From NCBI GenBank assembly GCA_039105265.1, contig JAPFFF010000005.1, forward strand, positions 5,131,501 through 5,195,500: DNA of 64,000 nucleotides. Direction: 5' to 3'. A program made the position numbers and the translations under genes. The notes under the pieces were generated by a model. The model saw only the letters and a list, made by a program, of their open reading frames with translations, was not told the DNA's origin and ran no database searches. Source of the DNA: Tritrichomonas musculus (Eukaryota; Parabasalia; Tritrichomonadida; Tritrichomonadidae). Positions 1-9,484 of this stretch are shown one piece after another. Every line of letters begins with the position of its first letter. Position 1 is the stretch's first letter.

Positions 1-76
1 TAGATGATGCAGCTGCTGATGGTTCTAAAGACACATTTGCTTGAACTCCATTGTTTGTACTTCTCTTCTTAATCAT
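1..76 (-). CDS. 5' part of a reverse-strand reading frame, cut by the window edge
   Basis: A short open frame starts with ATG at 76-74 and runs off the left edge after 25 codons (MIKKRSTNNGVQANV..., then an Ala/Ser-rich stretch). It follows another reverse-strand coding fragment (about 110-430), so the two may be successive genes of one unit. No family is recognisable from 25 residues. Codon use resembles the 9 kb element next door, so a mobile-element gene is possible, but this is inference. Confidence 0.3.
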   Translation of the reverse strand, partial: MIKKRSTNNGVQANVSLEPSAAASS

Positions 77-109
77 TTAAGTTTGAAAAAAACTTTTAAT
101 AGATATTGT

Positions 110-430
110 TTTGAGTAATAACATGTTGTGTAGGTCCATATCGAATATCCTGTTTATAATATTCTCTTGCTCTACCTTGTATTGGTGGTTTCTCAGGCTT
201 CTTAAGATATTATGGCAAGAGAGGGACTGGTTTATCTTGTTGAACTATATGCCTATAAAAACCTCTATCTGTAATACTAACAGGAGGTTCACGAACAGGT
301 TTTGTTATATGTTCTCGAGTATCTGGAAATCTAATATGGTCCTCATGTTCAATAATCTGGGTAGGTGGTTGATTAATATATGGGTTGAAGGTTACAGAAT
401 AAGTATTAGTATTACTGAATACACCAAAAT
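110..430 (-). other. Reverse-strand coding fragment left of the 9 kb element
   Basis: Reading the reverse strand inward from 430 gives a coding-like stretch rich in Pro, Thr and charged residues (for example NPYINQPPTQIIEHED), with a further coding-like part towards 110. The fragment abuts the target duplication of the inserted element. A matching reverse-strand segment on the far side of the element (9485-9584) points the same way, so the element appears to have landed inside this gene. The gene may belong to another virus-like element or to the host. No domain is recognised, and it is treated here as a fossil fragment. Confidence 0.4.
426..430. repeat. Left target-site duplication (AAAAT)
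   Basis: The five bases AAAAT directly precede the left terminal inverted repeat and are repeated directly after the right one (9480-9484). Polintons usually duplicate 5-6 bp of target. Confidence 0.6.
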
Positions 431-634
431 AGTAGTATATACTAGTCGGTTTCCGCGGGGCACAGGCTGCCCACGCGTCAACACGAACTAGTTAAAAAAA
501 AAAAAAAAAAAAAAAATAAAAAAGAAAAATAAAAAAAAAAACTTCTTCTTCTTTTCATGTTATCCCACCCACCCACCTCAACGCCTACCATCAATGAAAC
601 GGCACAGGTACCTGCCCCGAGAATCTCGTACCTA
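431..634 (+). repeat. Left terminal inverted repeat of the Maverick-related element
   Basis: About 204 bp. The outer 65 bp are GC-rich and match the complement of the right end essentially base for base (key words TTTCCGCGGGGCACAGGC and CACGCGTCAACACG). A long A-rich tract follows, then CTTCTTCTTCTTTTCATG, a CCCACCCACCCACC run and the unit ACGGCACAGGTACC. The inner end is the near-palindrome CGAGAATCTCG. Its GC content stands out sharply from the host DNA. Confidence 0.85.
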
Positions 635-651
635 TTTCTTTCTATATGTAA

Positions 652-987
652 ATGTCATTTGTGCCACTCAAAGGCTTTACTAACGACTATGAGATACTGA
701 ATAGGTACCCCTTTACTATAAGACGTAAGAGTAATCATTTTATATGCAAAGATGCAAAACATATAAAGGGGTATATACGTGTATGTTTAAATGGCGACTA
801 CTACTTGAAACATGTACTTATAGCAAGACAGTTCATACCTAATGATGACCCACAACATAAAATAGAGGTAGACCATATCAATAGGAATAGGGCTGACTAC
901 CATCTAAGCAACTTAAGATGGGTAACCCCAACTGATAGTAACTATAACAGGGATATGCCCAAAATTATAAATGCGAGGGCAGATTAG
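652..987 (+). CDS. HNH/NUMOD4-type endonuclease of the element
   Basis: A 111-residue protein with ATG at 652. The C-terminal half carries an HNH-like motif (EVDHINRNRADYHLSNLRWV), the layout seen in phage and giant-virus HNH homing endonucleases with an N-terminal NUMOD4-like DNA-binding part. The expected activity is DNA nicking or cleavage. It is the first gene inside the left TIR and converges with a small reverse-strand frame, overlapping its end by 23 bases. Such nucleases are common passengers in viruses and virus-like elements. Whether it helps the element move is not shown by the sequence. Confidence 0.75.
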   Translation: MSFVPLKGFTNDYEILNRYPFTIRRKSNHFICKDAKHIKGYIRVCLNGDYYLKHVLIARQFIPNDDPQHKIEVDHINRNRADYHLSNLRWVTPTDSNYNRDMPKIINARAD

Positions 988-1228
988 ATATTTGGTACTC
1001 TAAGAACTCAAAGGCAAAATGTTCTATTTGGTCGATAAATTCCAAATCACCATCTTTCATAATTACATTAAGAATTTCAGGTTCGAAATACTCAGCAGTT
1101 AACTCTTTTATCTTTTTAATTAAAATACCACATACACCCTCATTAGTCTCACATCTATATTCATAGAGGTAAGACACTATTTTATAGAGGATATTCATAC
1201 GCTCTTTTATGGTCATGTAATAAGCCAT
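965..1228 (-). CDS. Small unknown protein of the element
   Basis: An 87-residue acidic frame with ATG at 1228-1226, convergent with and slightly overlapping the HNH gene. It is predicted to be mostly helical and has no recognisable family. Its support is the fill of the gap between the HNH gene and the coiled-coil gene, and an A/T-rich start region at 1229-1295 that could serve both directions. Confidence 0.45.
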   Translation of the reverse strand: MAYYMTIKERMNILYKIVSYLYEYRCETNEGVCGILIKKIKELTAEYFEPEILNVIMKDGDLEFIDQIEHFAFEFLEYQISNLPSHL

Positions 1229-1295
1229 TTATACAGAAATAAAAAAAATGAAATGAACAATAGAAAAATGTTTAGTCATTTCACTTTTTTCTTTG

Positions 1296-1535
1296 ATGAA
1301 TATCGATAAGAAGATACGATTGACCACTGAAATGCTCAACGCTAAAATCATGGATGAAAAGCAAAAGCTTGAAACTTACTTGTTGCTCCAAATTGATCAA
1401 CTCCACCAACGACTTGATGAGGTTCTTAATAGGGTCAACCTGCTATCTTTAAAACTCGATTCTGTCATTGATGACCTTGCAAATATGAAGGTCAACGTTG
1501 ATGATATCAACAGCAGCCTTGATAACCTTCATTAA
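1296..1535 (+). CDS. Small coiled-coil protein of the element
   Basis: A 79-residue protein starting MNIDKKIRL. Leucine and other hydrophobic residues at heptad spacing run through nearly its whole length (LLLQIDQLHQRLDEVLNRV), so it is one continuous coiled coil, probably an oligomer. It lies between the HNH gene and the protease gene on the same strand. Its length and layout suggest a scaffold or fibre-attachment peptide, but no family match is claimed. Confidence 0.6.
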   Translation: MNIDKKIRLTTEMLNAKIMDEKQKLETYLLLQIDQLHQRLDEVLNRVNLLSLKLDSVIDDLANMKVNVDDINSSLDNLH

Positions 1536-1576
1536 TAAACAACATCTTCTTCTTCTTTCTTTTATTTGATTTTTAA

Positions 1577-3103
1577 ATGACAAGTGATGTAGGTACACAA
1601 ACAAAACCTAACAATAAAATACAACTATTACAAGGTACTATTAAATTTCGACCTAAACTAGTTGATAGAGATGTTGCAAGATTAACAAGAGGTTTGGGTC
1701 AAACTATATGGAAGTTCTCTAATAATCAAATAAATCTACAAAAATTATATGAGACATATTTAAATACTAGTATAGCTTTTAAAGACGTACTTGAATTTGC
1801 TAATAGACTCAAGAGAGAGAAACCAAGAGCAAAATTTACAGGTTGTGTGTTTGCTATTAAGAAAAATCAAGATGATAAAGATGAACATGGGCATTACATA
1901 ACAGTATTAAAGCCATATCAATATACTCTCCAAGAATCAGATCAAGGTATATTAACAGAGATAAAATTACATTATGATATTATCAACATAAGGATATCTC
2001 GAATGAAGACTGAGGAGGAAAAACAAGCAGCTAGAGAACTGAGAGAGCAGATGAAAGAAAGAACATTGAAAAGTGATAAGAAAGAATATAAAACTAGAGG
2101 TATTCAAACAGATGATATACCAGAATTGGCTCCATTACCCAGACCTCCAACTTTAAATCGAAATGATTATCATCTTAACCTTAGGAAAATCGGTAGGAAC
2201 CGACCCACAAATGTTGTGCCACCAACAAGGGATCAAAATCAAAACAGAATTCAACTTTTACTTCAAAGTAGTACAAATTTAGACGAGGATGATAGACCTA
2301 AGAAAAAATCAAAACAACATAAGAAAAAATCAAAACGACCTCGTTCACATTCACCTCCACCTCCACCTCCTCCTCCTTCTCGTTCACCTTCACCTCCACC
2401 ACCTCCACCACCTCCTCCTCCTTCATCACCACCTCCACAGTTTCCATCATCACATACCTCTCGAGGTACTAGTCCTCCTCCAAGAGAACCCCGTATGACA
2501 CCACAGAAGACAGGAGAGTATACAGTAGACCAAAGACGTCATAAAATTCATGATTGGAGGAGTTTAGTCAATGATGAAAATATAGAAGAAGATGTTATTG
2601 ATGACTACTTGAAACTTCTATATAACAAAGGAAAGAGATTGAATAAACAACCTGGTCAAAATGAGGCAGAGTTTGATAAAAAGAAAATATTGGTTTTACC
2701 TACTGCATTTTATACCTTCCTTTCTATAGCATATGAGACTAATGATATGGAAAAAATACATGAACTGATGAAAAGTCCTATCTCAGGTAAACAGTCATTT
2801 TCACATTTCGATAAAGTATTTGTCCCCATTTGCTCAGATGGAGAACATTGGGTTTTATGTATTGTTCGATATTCAAAGAAAATAATCGAATGCTATGACT
2901 CTGAGAATAAGTCAATGGCACCAGAGGTAAAGACACTTAATAAGTGGATCGATATTTCAGGAACAGGTAAGTTAAAAGCAAAATATTATGATGTACCTAG
3001 TCAAAAGAATAACAAGGATTGTGGAGTGTTTCTAATGGAATCTTGTCGTAAGGCATTATCAAGAACATTTTTTACAAGGAATCGGCGAATTAGTATGGAA
3101 TGA
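1577..3103 (+). CDS. Ulp1/adenain-like cysteine protease with proline-rich linker
   Basis: A 508-residue product in three parts. An N-terminal region (1-200) has no recognised fold. A basic, proline-rich linker follows (about 235-320, runs of PPPPPP with SPS motifs). The C-terminal domain (about 380-505) has the clan CE protease signatures: a GEHWVLCIV histidine motif, YDSEN acid motif and NKDCGVF cysteine motif. In Polintons and adenoviruses this protease (PRO) matures capsid proteins, and here it is the strongest link to the Maverick family. It precedes the two large structural-looking genes on the same strand. Confidence 0.75.
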   Translation: MTSDVGTQTKPNNKIQLLQGTIKFRPKLVDRDVARLTRGLGQTIWKFSNNQINLQKLYETYLNTSIAFKDVLEFANRLKREKPRAKFTGCVFAIKKNQDDKDEHGHYITVLKPYQYTLQESDQGILTEIKLHYDIINIRISRMKTEEEKQAARELREQMKERTLKSDKKEYKTRGIQTDDIPELAPLPRPPTLNRNDYHLNLRKIGRNRPTNVVPPTRDQNQNRIQLLLQSSTNLDEDDRPKKKSKQHKKKSKRPRSHSPPPPPPPPSRSPSPPPPPPPPPPSSPPPQFPSSHTSRGTSPPPREPRMTPQKTGEYTVDQRRHKIHDWRSLVNDENIEEDVIDDYLKLLYNKGKRLNKQPGQNEAEFDKKKILVLPTAFYTFLSIAYETNDMEKIHELMKSPISGKQSFSHFDKVFVPICSDGEHWVLCIVRYSKKIIECYDSENKSMAPEVKTLNKWIDISGTGKLKAKYYDVPSQKNNKDCGVFLMESCRKALSRTFFTRNRRISME

Positions 3104-3242
3104 TGATTATAATAGTTATGTTTATCAATGTAATGAGATAAGCCCATTATCATTATCATTAGAAGATAAAAGCAATAGCGGAGCAATAGCAATACCAGAC
3201 CAAATTACAAGTACTGAAGCTTGGGATAAAATTTTAGACTGT

Positions 3243-6200
3243 ATGGGTATCCCTGTTATTAATAATCCTAATGATATAGATGAGAAGAATCCAGTACTTG
3301 GTAAATATATTATAAAGGGTGACTTAAAAGTAAATGGGAAAATAATATGTGATTCTATTCCAAGTGGAGGTACAACAACAACTGACTCCAAGTATTTTAC
3401 CTTGAAGGAATCAGACCAGTTATATTTATATAGACCATCTAAGACGTATGAAGAATCCAATTATTATTGTATGAGATGGGATATAGATAAAGATTATGAC
3501 ATACCACTAAATTTAGTATTTAGATTCAAAGACTATCTATTTGGTCATAACTGGGAATTAACATGGGATGGTAAAAATTGGACAGGAAATAATTGTCAAA
3601 ACATGTGTACAGAAAAGATATCATACATGAACACAAATGACGGTGCGCCTGCTTTAACAATCAAACATAACGAAAGAATTGGTAGATGGATAAAAGGAAC
3701 AATAAAAGAAGATTTAACTGATGATGATAATTATGCTCATATCTTGAAAGATTATCTTACCAATTGGAGGGTTGTTAAGAAAGATGGAACCATATTAAGT
3801 GAAGGAATAACTGCAACTTTTGATTCAAGTGGTTCAGGTACTTTTACTCAAGATGGATATAAATATGAACAAGCTAGAATGTATGTTGATGCACCAAGTG
3901 GATTAAATGCAGATGATGGATTATATGTTTATGCTGACCTAAATATTAATGGAAATATAACTGAATTAAAATGGGATTGTCATCCTACTCATTGTATTAA
4001 TTCAGGTGTTATGCATACCTATGGGTCAAATCCTTGTCTCGAATCATTTAATTATCATCGAGAAAAAAGGCATTCCATTAAAATCATTGAAGGATTTAAT
4101 CATAAGAACATTCGAATATATATAGAGAAAGAATTATTTGATTTTGATGTGAAAGTTAATCCATTCGATATAATTATTCAACAACAATTTTATGAAGTAG
4201 AACCAGACCCAAGAAAATGCACTACCATATCGACAGATTATAATATTTATTCATCAAAGATTATATGGGCTGATAATATCATGACTATGCGTCGAGATTT
4301 AAATGTTGTTGGTGGAATCACAGATATATTAGCCTATGATTATGCTTTATTGAAACAGACAGTTGATAATCTAGTTGAACAAATGAGAATTCAAGCCATG
4401 TATAATGAATATACTGATAGTATTAAACAAGGTGTAGCAGTTGCGAATAGTATATTAAATATTTTAGCATCAACAGTTTGTATTGCAAGTGCCCTTTCAA
4501 CATTAAATATGTCCAATAACTCTGTAACTATTAATACATATCAAACAAGACCTTTCCCAGCAGGTCCAGGAGGAAATGGTGGAGGAGGTGGTGGTGGTGG
4601 TGGTTATCCAGGTGATGGAGGTAGTGACTTTCAAGGTAAGTTTTTGGTGAATGTTGATTTGAAGGCTGATAAGATGACTATGGAAAGATTTTTACCAATA
4701 ACAACAACTGTTCAAAATCCTGTTGCTGGAGCTATTTCAACATTCTCAGCTACACAGGTTGTCCTTTCGACAACACATGCACTGACTCAGTTAGGAAATG
4801 CTATTGCTACACTTGGTTCGAATGTCTTACACTTCTTTAGGAATAGACCAGATACAAATGGAACTGAAACATTAAATATTAATTCATCCTCGATTACAAT
4901 AACTGATAATGATACTGATAATGCAACAAATACTATCACAACCACTGAGCAATCATTAGAGAGAACTCATAGAGAAGTTCAGCCACAGGTTGTTACAGAT
5001 GAAACAGATGAGATTCGAACAGATATAACTGTACCACAGACTACAATGACAAATACAGCTTCAACTACGATTGCACTTAGGAATCAAGTTCCTGTTATCA
5101 ATATATCTGGAATCCAGTATACCTTAGAAGATATTGCAGATATGACAAGAGCAGAACGAAATGCATTAGTTGCTAGTCATCCTGATATCTTACGTATCCA
5201 ATATCATGGAAGAGAGTGGTTTAATGTGTATGATTTGTTTTATAATGACCAACTCATTATCCATAATAATGTATTTCAACGAAGGACTCTAATAAGACCA
5301 GCTGATATTGAGATGACAGATAGAATACATAGAGCTACTGATAATAATTGGTCAATAGAATGGGAAGGAACAACATACACAGCGAGAGATATTGAACAAT
5401 TATCTATGCAAGACAGATTAAATTTACCATTTGTACAAAATGGAGATATTGGATTAGAACCTTACTTGAATGACCAAACAATGGAAGCATGGATAAATAT
5501 TATTGATCATAGAGGAGAGACTATTGATCCAATTGTTGCTACTATTGATTATTCAGCACCAACTACAGCAAATATTAGTGGAGGTCAAGTACGATTTGTT
5601 GGAATAAATTCACAGATAGAAGTCAATGCAAATGGAGTTAGATATCAGCATTATGACCTTGTTGCCACAACAGATACTTGGACAGTACCAGGAACAACAC
5701 CAGCAATAACAGCAAGAATGATAGAACAAATGAGTGATGAACAAAGAGGAGAACTAATGGATAATATTTATTCTCATGGTAATCTTTTAGCTTTTAATGA
5801 CACATTAGATGAAACAACTGGTGAAGAAATAACACAAGTACTATATAATGGAAATGTAGTTGCTACAATAGATAGAAGAAGACTACATGTAATTAATATT
5901 GTGAATGGAGTGATAGAAATGTACCAACAAGATGGTGTTATAAGTGCAACTACCCAGGTTATTATGGGAGCAGTAGGTTATGTTGCTAGAAGGTTCTTAC
6001 ATGGTCAATGGCAGTTTGTTAGACATCATCCTGGTGATGCAGCAGCTATAGCAGGAGTAGCAGCAGAAGCATATGTAGCAAATAGAATAGGATTATTTAA
6101 TATTCCAAGTTGGTTCCGTCGTAATGATAACCCAGAGACATTAGCAGAGGAAGATGTATTAGAAAAGATTCTTGCATGGGCATATCATGAAGAAACAGAT

Positions 6201-6503
6201 GATGAACCTGAACTTGAAATAACAATGAAGGATGCTGATAAGATGATGGTTTCATTCGATACATGTATTAATATTGCAAAGACATATCGCGATACTTTAA
6301 AGGGTACAATAGCATTCATGTGCGAGAAAATCAAAGAGCTTGAAAATAAGTCAAGTACAAAACATCCATTAGAAGATATAGATATGACTGCTTATATTAC
6401 TAAAGTAGAAGTGAAGGAAATGATAGACCAGAAGGATGCATATATTGATACTCTTGAGGCAAGACTTGCAGCACTTGAAGCTAAATGCGCTAACATCGAA
6501 TGA
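3243..6503 (+). CDS. Large fibre-like structural protein, copy 1
   Basis: A 1086-residue protein. The N-terminal part (about 50-120) has a W/Y-rich beta module, also present in the next gene (shared words YLYRP, RFKDY, LTWDGKNW). A second shared module lies near 310-360 (IQQQFYEVEPDP and DYNIYSSKIIWADNI). A glycine-rich run near 440 and hydrophobic stretches near 410 follow. The C-terminus ends in a heptad coiled coil (YIDTLEARLAALEAKC) that looks like a trimerisation stalk. No database family is named. The modular layout resembles phage-type fibre or tail proteins. It overlaps the region just before the next gene closely, so the two are probably co-expressed. Confidence 0.6.
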   Translation: MGIPVINNPNDIDEKNPVLGKYIIKGDLKVNGKIICDSIPSGGTTTTDSKYFTLKESDQLYLYRPSKTYEESNYYCMRWDIDKDYDIPLNLVFRFKDYLFGHNWELTWDGKNWTGNNCQNMCTEKISYMNTNDGAPALTIKHNERIGRWIKGTIKEDLTDDDNYAHILKDYLTNWRVVKKDGTILSEGITATFDSSGSGTFTQDGYKYEQARMYVDAPSGLNADDGLYVYADLNINGNITELKWDCHPTHCINSGVMHTYGSNPCLESFNYHREKRHSIKIIEGFNHKNIRIYIEKELFDFDVKVNPFDIIIQQQFYEVEPDPRKCTTISTDYNIYSSKIIWADNIMTMRRDLNVVGGITDILAYDYALLKQTVDNLVEQMRIQAMYNEYTDSIKQGVAVANSILNILASTVCIASALSTLNMSNNSVTINTYQTRPFPAGPGGNGGGGGGGGGYPGDGGSDFQGKFLVNVDLKADKMTMERFLPITTTVQNPVAGAISTFSATQVVLSTTHALTQLGNAIATLGSNVLHFFRNRPDTNGTETLNINSSSITITDNDTDNATNTITTTEQSLERTHREVQPQVVTDETDEIRTDITVPQTTMTNTASTTIALRNQVPVINISGIQYTLEDIADMTRAERNALVASHPDILRIQYHGREWFNVYDLFYNDQLIIHNNVFQRRTLIRPADIEMTDRIHRATDNNWSIEWEGTTYTARDIEQLSMQDRLNLPFVQNGDIGLEPYLNDQTMEAWINIIDHRGETIDPIVATIDYSAPTTANISGGQVRFVGINSQIEVNANGVRYQHYDLVATTDTWTVPGTTPAITARMIEQMSDEQRGELMDNIYSHGNLLAFNDTLDETTGEEITQVLYNGNVVATIDRRRLHVINIVNGVIEMYQQDGVISATTQVIMGAVGYVARRFLHGQWQFVRHHPGDAAAIAGVAAEAYVANRIGLFNIPSWFRRNDNPETLAEEDVLEKILAWAYHEETDDEPELEITMKDADKMMVSFDTCINIAKTYRDTLKGTIAFMCEKIKELENKSSTKHPLEDIDMTAYITKVEVKEMIDQKDAYIDTLEARLAALEAKCANIE

Positions 6504-6522
6504 GAAGTTTTATTTAACTAAA

Positions 6523-9210
6523 ATGAGTGATACTACTACAAGATTTAAAGGAGATATACAGTTTAAGATAGGGGATGCTACTCGAAAAGGTAGCCAGTTA
6601 TTAACCTTGGGTGACTTAGATAACTATGTACAGACAGGTCATTTATTTAATGAGGTCGAAGGTTTACCAGAAGTTGATATTAAAAATAAAAATATACAGT
6701 ATGTATCATTTGAGTCTTCAACAACAACTTACAATATACTTAAGTTTGTTAATTTGCCTGAAGACTTCATTAATAAGCTCAATGATATAAAAACCCAGAC
6801 TAATATATTTAAGATAGTATTGAGGAAGAATATAGTATATGATACAAGTGGTAATTTAGTCAAGGAGTTCTACATATATGTTAAGGATGGTCAAGTATAC
6901 TCTCCTTTGATAACTAAAAGTAGTAATGGATGCAGTATAAATAATAGTACCATTATGGGATATATGAATATAGCTTTTGATAGTAAATTAGACTTCAACC
7001 CATATACATTGTGGCTGAATGGGGAGTTGAGCATAATGAATGAATATATAACTGATTCTTTACAGACAGAGAAGGCAATAAAGTGTTCTATAATAAAAGC
7101 TGATAATGCATTAAGTTTACGTAAAAGCGATGTACTATACTTATATAAGCCTACATCAACTAGTCAGGTTGTGATAGATAACAAGAAGTATTGGTTACTT
7201 CAATGGAACATAGATACTGGATATACTATACCTAATGACTTAGAGTTTAGGTTTAATGAGTATTGTTTTGGTAATAAGTGGTTTTTATCATGGGATGGTA
7301 CAAAATGGGTAGGTGATAACATACAAGGTCATATCAATGGTAGATTAGTTAATGGATTAAATAAGGAGAATGAGTATGGTGAAGATGGTACCTACATACA
7401 AGTCAAGAGGAGTGAGAGGAACATGAAACTGATTAATAAGCCTAATGACTACTCTCCTGATAACCTACTACATTACATGATTCATGGAGGTAAGTGCAAA
7501 ATAGACTGTTTTGTAAAATTAAAGACAGGGGAGATAGAACCTTTTTCTAAGTATGGTCTAGGATATCAAACAAGTCAAGGAGGTACAAAAGATGGATATG
7601 ATATAGAAACAATAAGGTGCTATAAGATGAATAATGCTACTAATAAATTAGAAACTAGTGCTATTGATGAACTCTACCTAGATATAACCCTTGAAGGTTC
7701 TAAAAATGCAAATAGGTTCTCAGTTCGACCTACAGGAAAAGAAGGCAATGGAGGAGACAAGGTATGGTTGTTCTTACATGGTGTACTTGATTCATGTGAA
7801 CAGCTTGAATATACATATGCAGCTTCGACTACTAATGACTCAAGGGATATTAAGATATATTTAGCAGATGAATATGTTGACCCAATAGATGAGGTTCATT
7901 GGGATTCAACTACTAACCCATTCGAGTATATCATTAAGCAGCAATTTTATGAAGTATCCCCAAATCCTAATGGGGCAACGACCTTATATACTGATTATAA
8001 TATTACCTCCTCTAAGATAATTACTGCTGATAATATTACTACTATGAGGAGTGATTTAAACTTAGTTACCAACAATGTAGATGTTATTAGCTATGATGTT
8101 AACGAAATGAACACTGTTATGGAAAGTCTAAAAGGTAGAGTATCAAGGACTGAACAAGTTACTCAACATCTGGAGGATGATGTAGATAATTTACGTATAG
8201 TCTCATGGACTGCATTAGCTTTTGGAGTTGCAGGTACTGCTGGATCAATAGGTTCAATTGGTATGCAGCTATTTCCAGATGGTATAAGCTTTCCTACCAT
8301 AAAAGGTGGAGGATTCCTTAAAAGGTTATTCTCTCATAAGTCAACCAAAGGTATGAGTGATTTGGTTAGAAATAGCATTAACTTCATGTCAGGTACTACA
8401 GCAAGAAGCATAACCAAAGATATAACACCTATAATTACCTGGTGTGAGGAAGAGTATAAGCAACTAGATGAACTACCTTTTACTGATGAGAATGATAACC
8501 CTGATACTGGAACCTTGACATTAAGTGGTGCTATGGATATCAGCAATATGTTTAGGGATTCACTCAAGCCTTGTTTCAAGTTGTTAGCTGAGAAGGTCAA
8601 TGAGCTAGAGGCAGAGTTTGATAACTACCCTACTGTGGATGAAGCTAATGAAGGTCTAGATGTACTTATACGTAGGATAGAGACATTAGAGGGTGAAAAT
8701 AAATATGTTGCAAAAAAGGAAATAATATCAACCGAAAAAATAACTCAAGAATTATCAATTACTACTCACTTCATCAATGGAACAACAAATGATGAGGATT
8801 TACGAACGAATATCACGAATTTGAATGATGATTTATGTAAAATATTAAAGAAATCATCATTAATAGTAAAAGGTTCTTGTAATAATGAAGATATTTCAGG
8901 AGAATATTTATTTGATAGTGAAGACTCAGAATATTATCATTACAAGAAAGGTGAAAATACTTTTTCTATATATTATTTCTATTATGGTGGAACATTCAGA
9001 TATAACGATCACTATGATGTCAATTTAGAATCAGTAAGTTATTCATACAGACCTGAAGTTTATGATGAATATTGTATCCCAAATATGAATCTCATAAAAA
9101 ATAATTATGCTTTGATAAGCGAGCTTGAAAAAGTTAAAGAAGAAAATGTAATATTGAAGGATACTATAGCAGCAATGGAAGCTAGGTTAGCTGCTCTTGA
9201 ATCGAAATAA
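6523..9210 (+). CDS. Large fibre-like structural protein, copy 2 (paralogue)
   Basis: An 895-residue protein with start chosen at MSDTTTRFKGD, because an earlier in-frame ATG (6436) lies inside the upstream gene. It shares with copy 1 the W-rich module (YLYKP, RFNEY, LSWDGTKW), the QQFYEVSPNP and DYNITSSKIITADNI words and the same coiled-coil C-terminus (AAMEARLAALESK). A hydrophobic stretch near residues 560-590 could be a fusion or membrane segment. The two genes thus form a tandem pair from duplication. The spacer between the first stop and this ATG is about 20 bp. Confidence 0.6.
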   Translation: MSDTTTRFKGDIQFKIGDATRKGSQLLTLGDLDNYVQTGHLFNEVEGLPEVDIKNKNIQYVSFESSTTTYNILKFVNLPEDFINKLNDIKTQTNIFKIVLRKNIVYDTSGNLVKEFYIYVKDGQVYSPLITKSSNGCSINNSTIMGYMNIAFDSKLDFNPYTLWLNGELSIMNEYITDSLQTEKAIKCSIIKADNALSLRKSDVLYLYKPTSTSQVVIDNKKYWLLQWNIDTGYTIPNDLEFRFNEYCFGNKWFLSWDGTKWVGDNIQGHINGRLVNGLNKENEYGEDGTYIQVKRSERNMKLINKPNDYSPDNLLHYMIHGGKCKIDCFVKLKTGEIEPFSKYGLGYQTSQGGTKDGYDIETIRCYKMNNATNKLETSAIDELYLDITLEGSKNANRFSVRPTGKEGNGGDKVWLFLHGVLDSCEQLEYTYAASTTNDSRDIKIYLADEYVDPIDEVHWDSTTNPFEYIIKQQFYEVSPNPNGATTLYTDYNITSSKIITADNITTMRSDLNLVTNNVDVISYDVNEMNTVMESLKGRVSRTEQVTQHLEDDVDNLRIVSWTALAFGVAGTAGSIGSIGMQLFPDGISFPTIKGGGFLKRLFSHKSTKGMSDLVRNSINFMSGTTARSITKDITPIITWCEEEYKQLDELPFTDENDNPDTGTLTLSGAMDISNMFRDSLKPCFKLLAEKVNELEAEFDNYPTVDEANEGLDVLIRRIETLEGENKYVAKKEIISTEKITQELSITTHFINGTTNDEDLRTNITNLNDDLCKILKKSSLIVKGSCNNEDISGEYLFDSEDSEYYHYKKGENTFSIYYFYYGGTFRYNDHYDVNLESVSYSYRPEVYDEYCIPNMNLIKNNYALISELEKVKEENVILKDTIAAMEARLAALESK

Positions 9211-9236
9211 AGTCAGCTAAATTTCATAGATGGTAG

Positions 9237-9479
9237 TAGGTACGAGATTCTCGGGGCAGGTACCTGTGCCGTTTCATAGATGGGCGGTTGTGGAGTGGGG
9301 TACCTGTGCCGTTTAATAAATGGTGGGCTTTGAGGTGGGTGGGTGGGATAACATGAAAAGAAGAAGAAGTTTTTTTTTTATTTTTCTTTTTTATTTTTTT
9401 TTTTTTTATTTTTTCTAACTAGTTCGTGTTGACGCGTGGGCAGCCTGTGCCCCGCGGAAACCGACTAGTATATACTACT
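9237..9479 (-). repeat. Right terminal inverted repeat of the Maverick-related element
   Basis: About 243 bp, the inverted counterpart of 431-634. It is roughly 40 bp longer because the unit with GGTACCTGTGCCGTTT is present twice here (about 9258 and 9300) and once on the left. The outer 65 bp match the left end essentially completely. Confidence 0.85.
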
Positions 9480-9484
9480 AAAAT
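9480..9484. repeat. Right target-site duplication (AAAAT)
   Basis: The second copy of the AAAAT found at 426-430, directly after the right TIR. Confidence 0.6.

Larger units (their letters stand above)
431..9479 (+). mobile_element. Maverick/Polinton-related virus-like element, 9.05 kb, compact
   Basis: The element is bounded by long terminal inverted repeats (431-634 and 9237-9479) and flanked by a 5 bp AAAAT duplication. The termini begin 5'-AGTAGTATATAC and end with its complement, in keeping with the AG start of Polintons. It carries an HNH endonuclease, a small reverse-strand frame, a coiled-coil protein, a Ulp1-like cysteine protease and two very large paralogous structural-looking proteins. 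No DNA polymerase B, retroviral-type integrase or packaging ATPase is visible in 9 kb, whereas trichomonad Mavericks are usually 15-20 kb. This is therefore a compact, probably non-autonomous relative. It looks near whole, with perhaps one break at most. The near-identical outer parts of the TIRs suggest a young insertion. The family assignment rests on the protease type and TIRs. Confidence 0.7.

Noticed and set aside
111-491. A plus-strand frame of 126 codons across the left end of the 9 kb element
   Set aside because: It crosses the target duplication and TIR, has no family signal, and lies opposite a better reverse-strand coding stretch.
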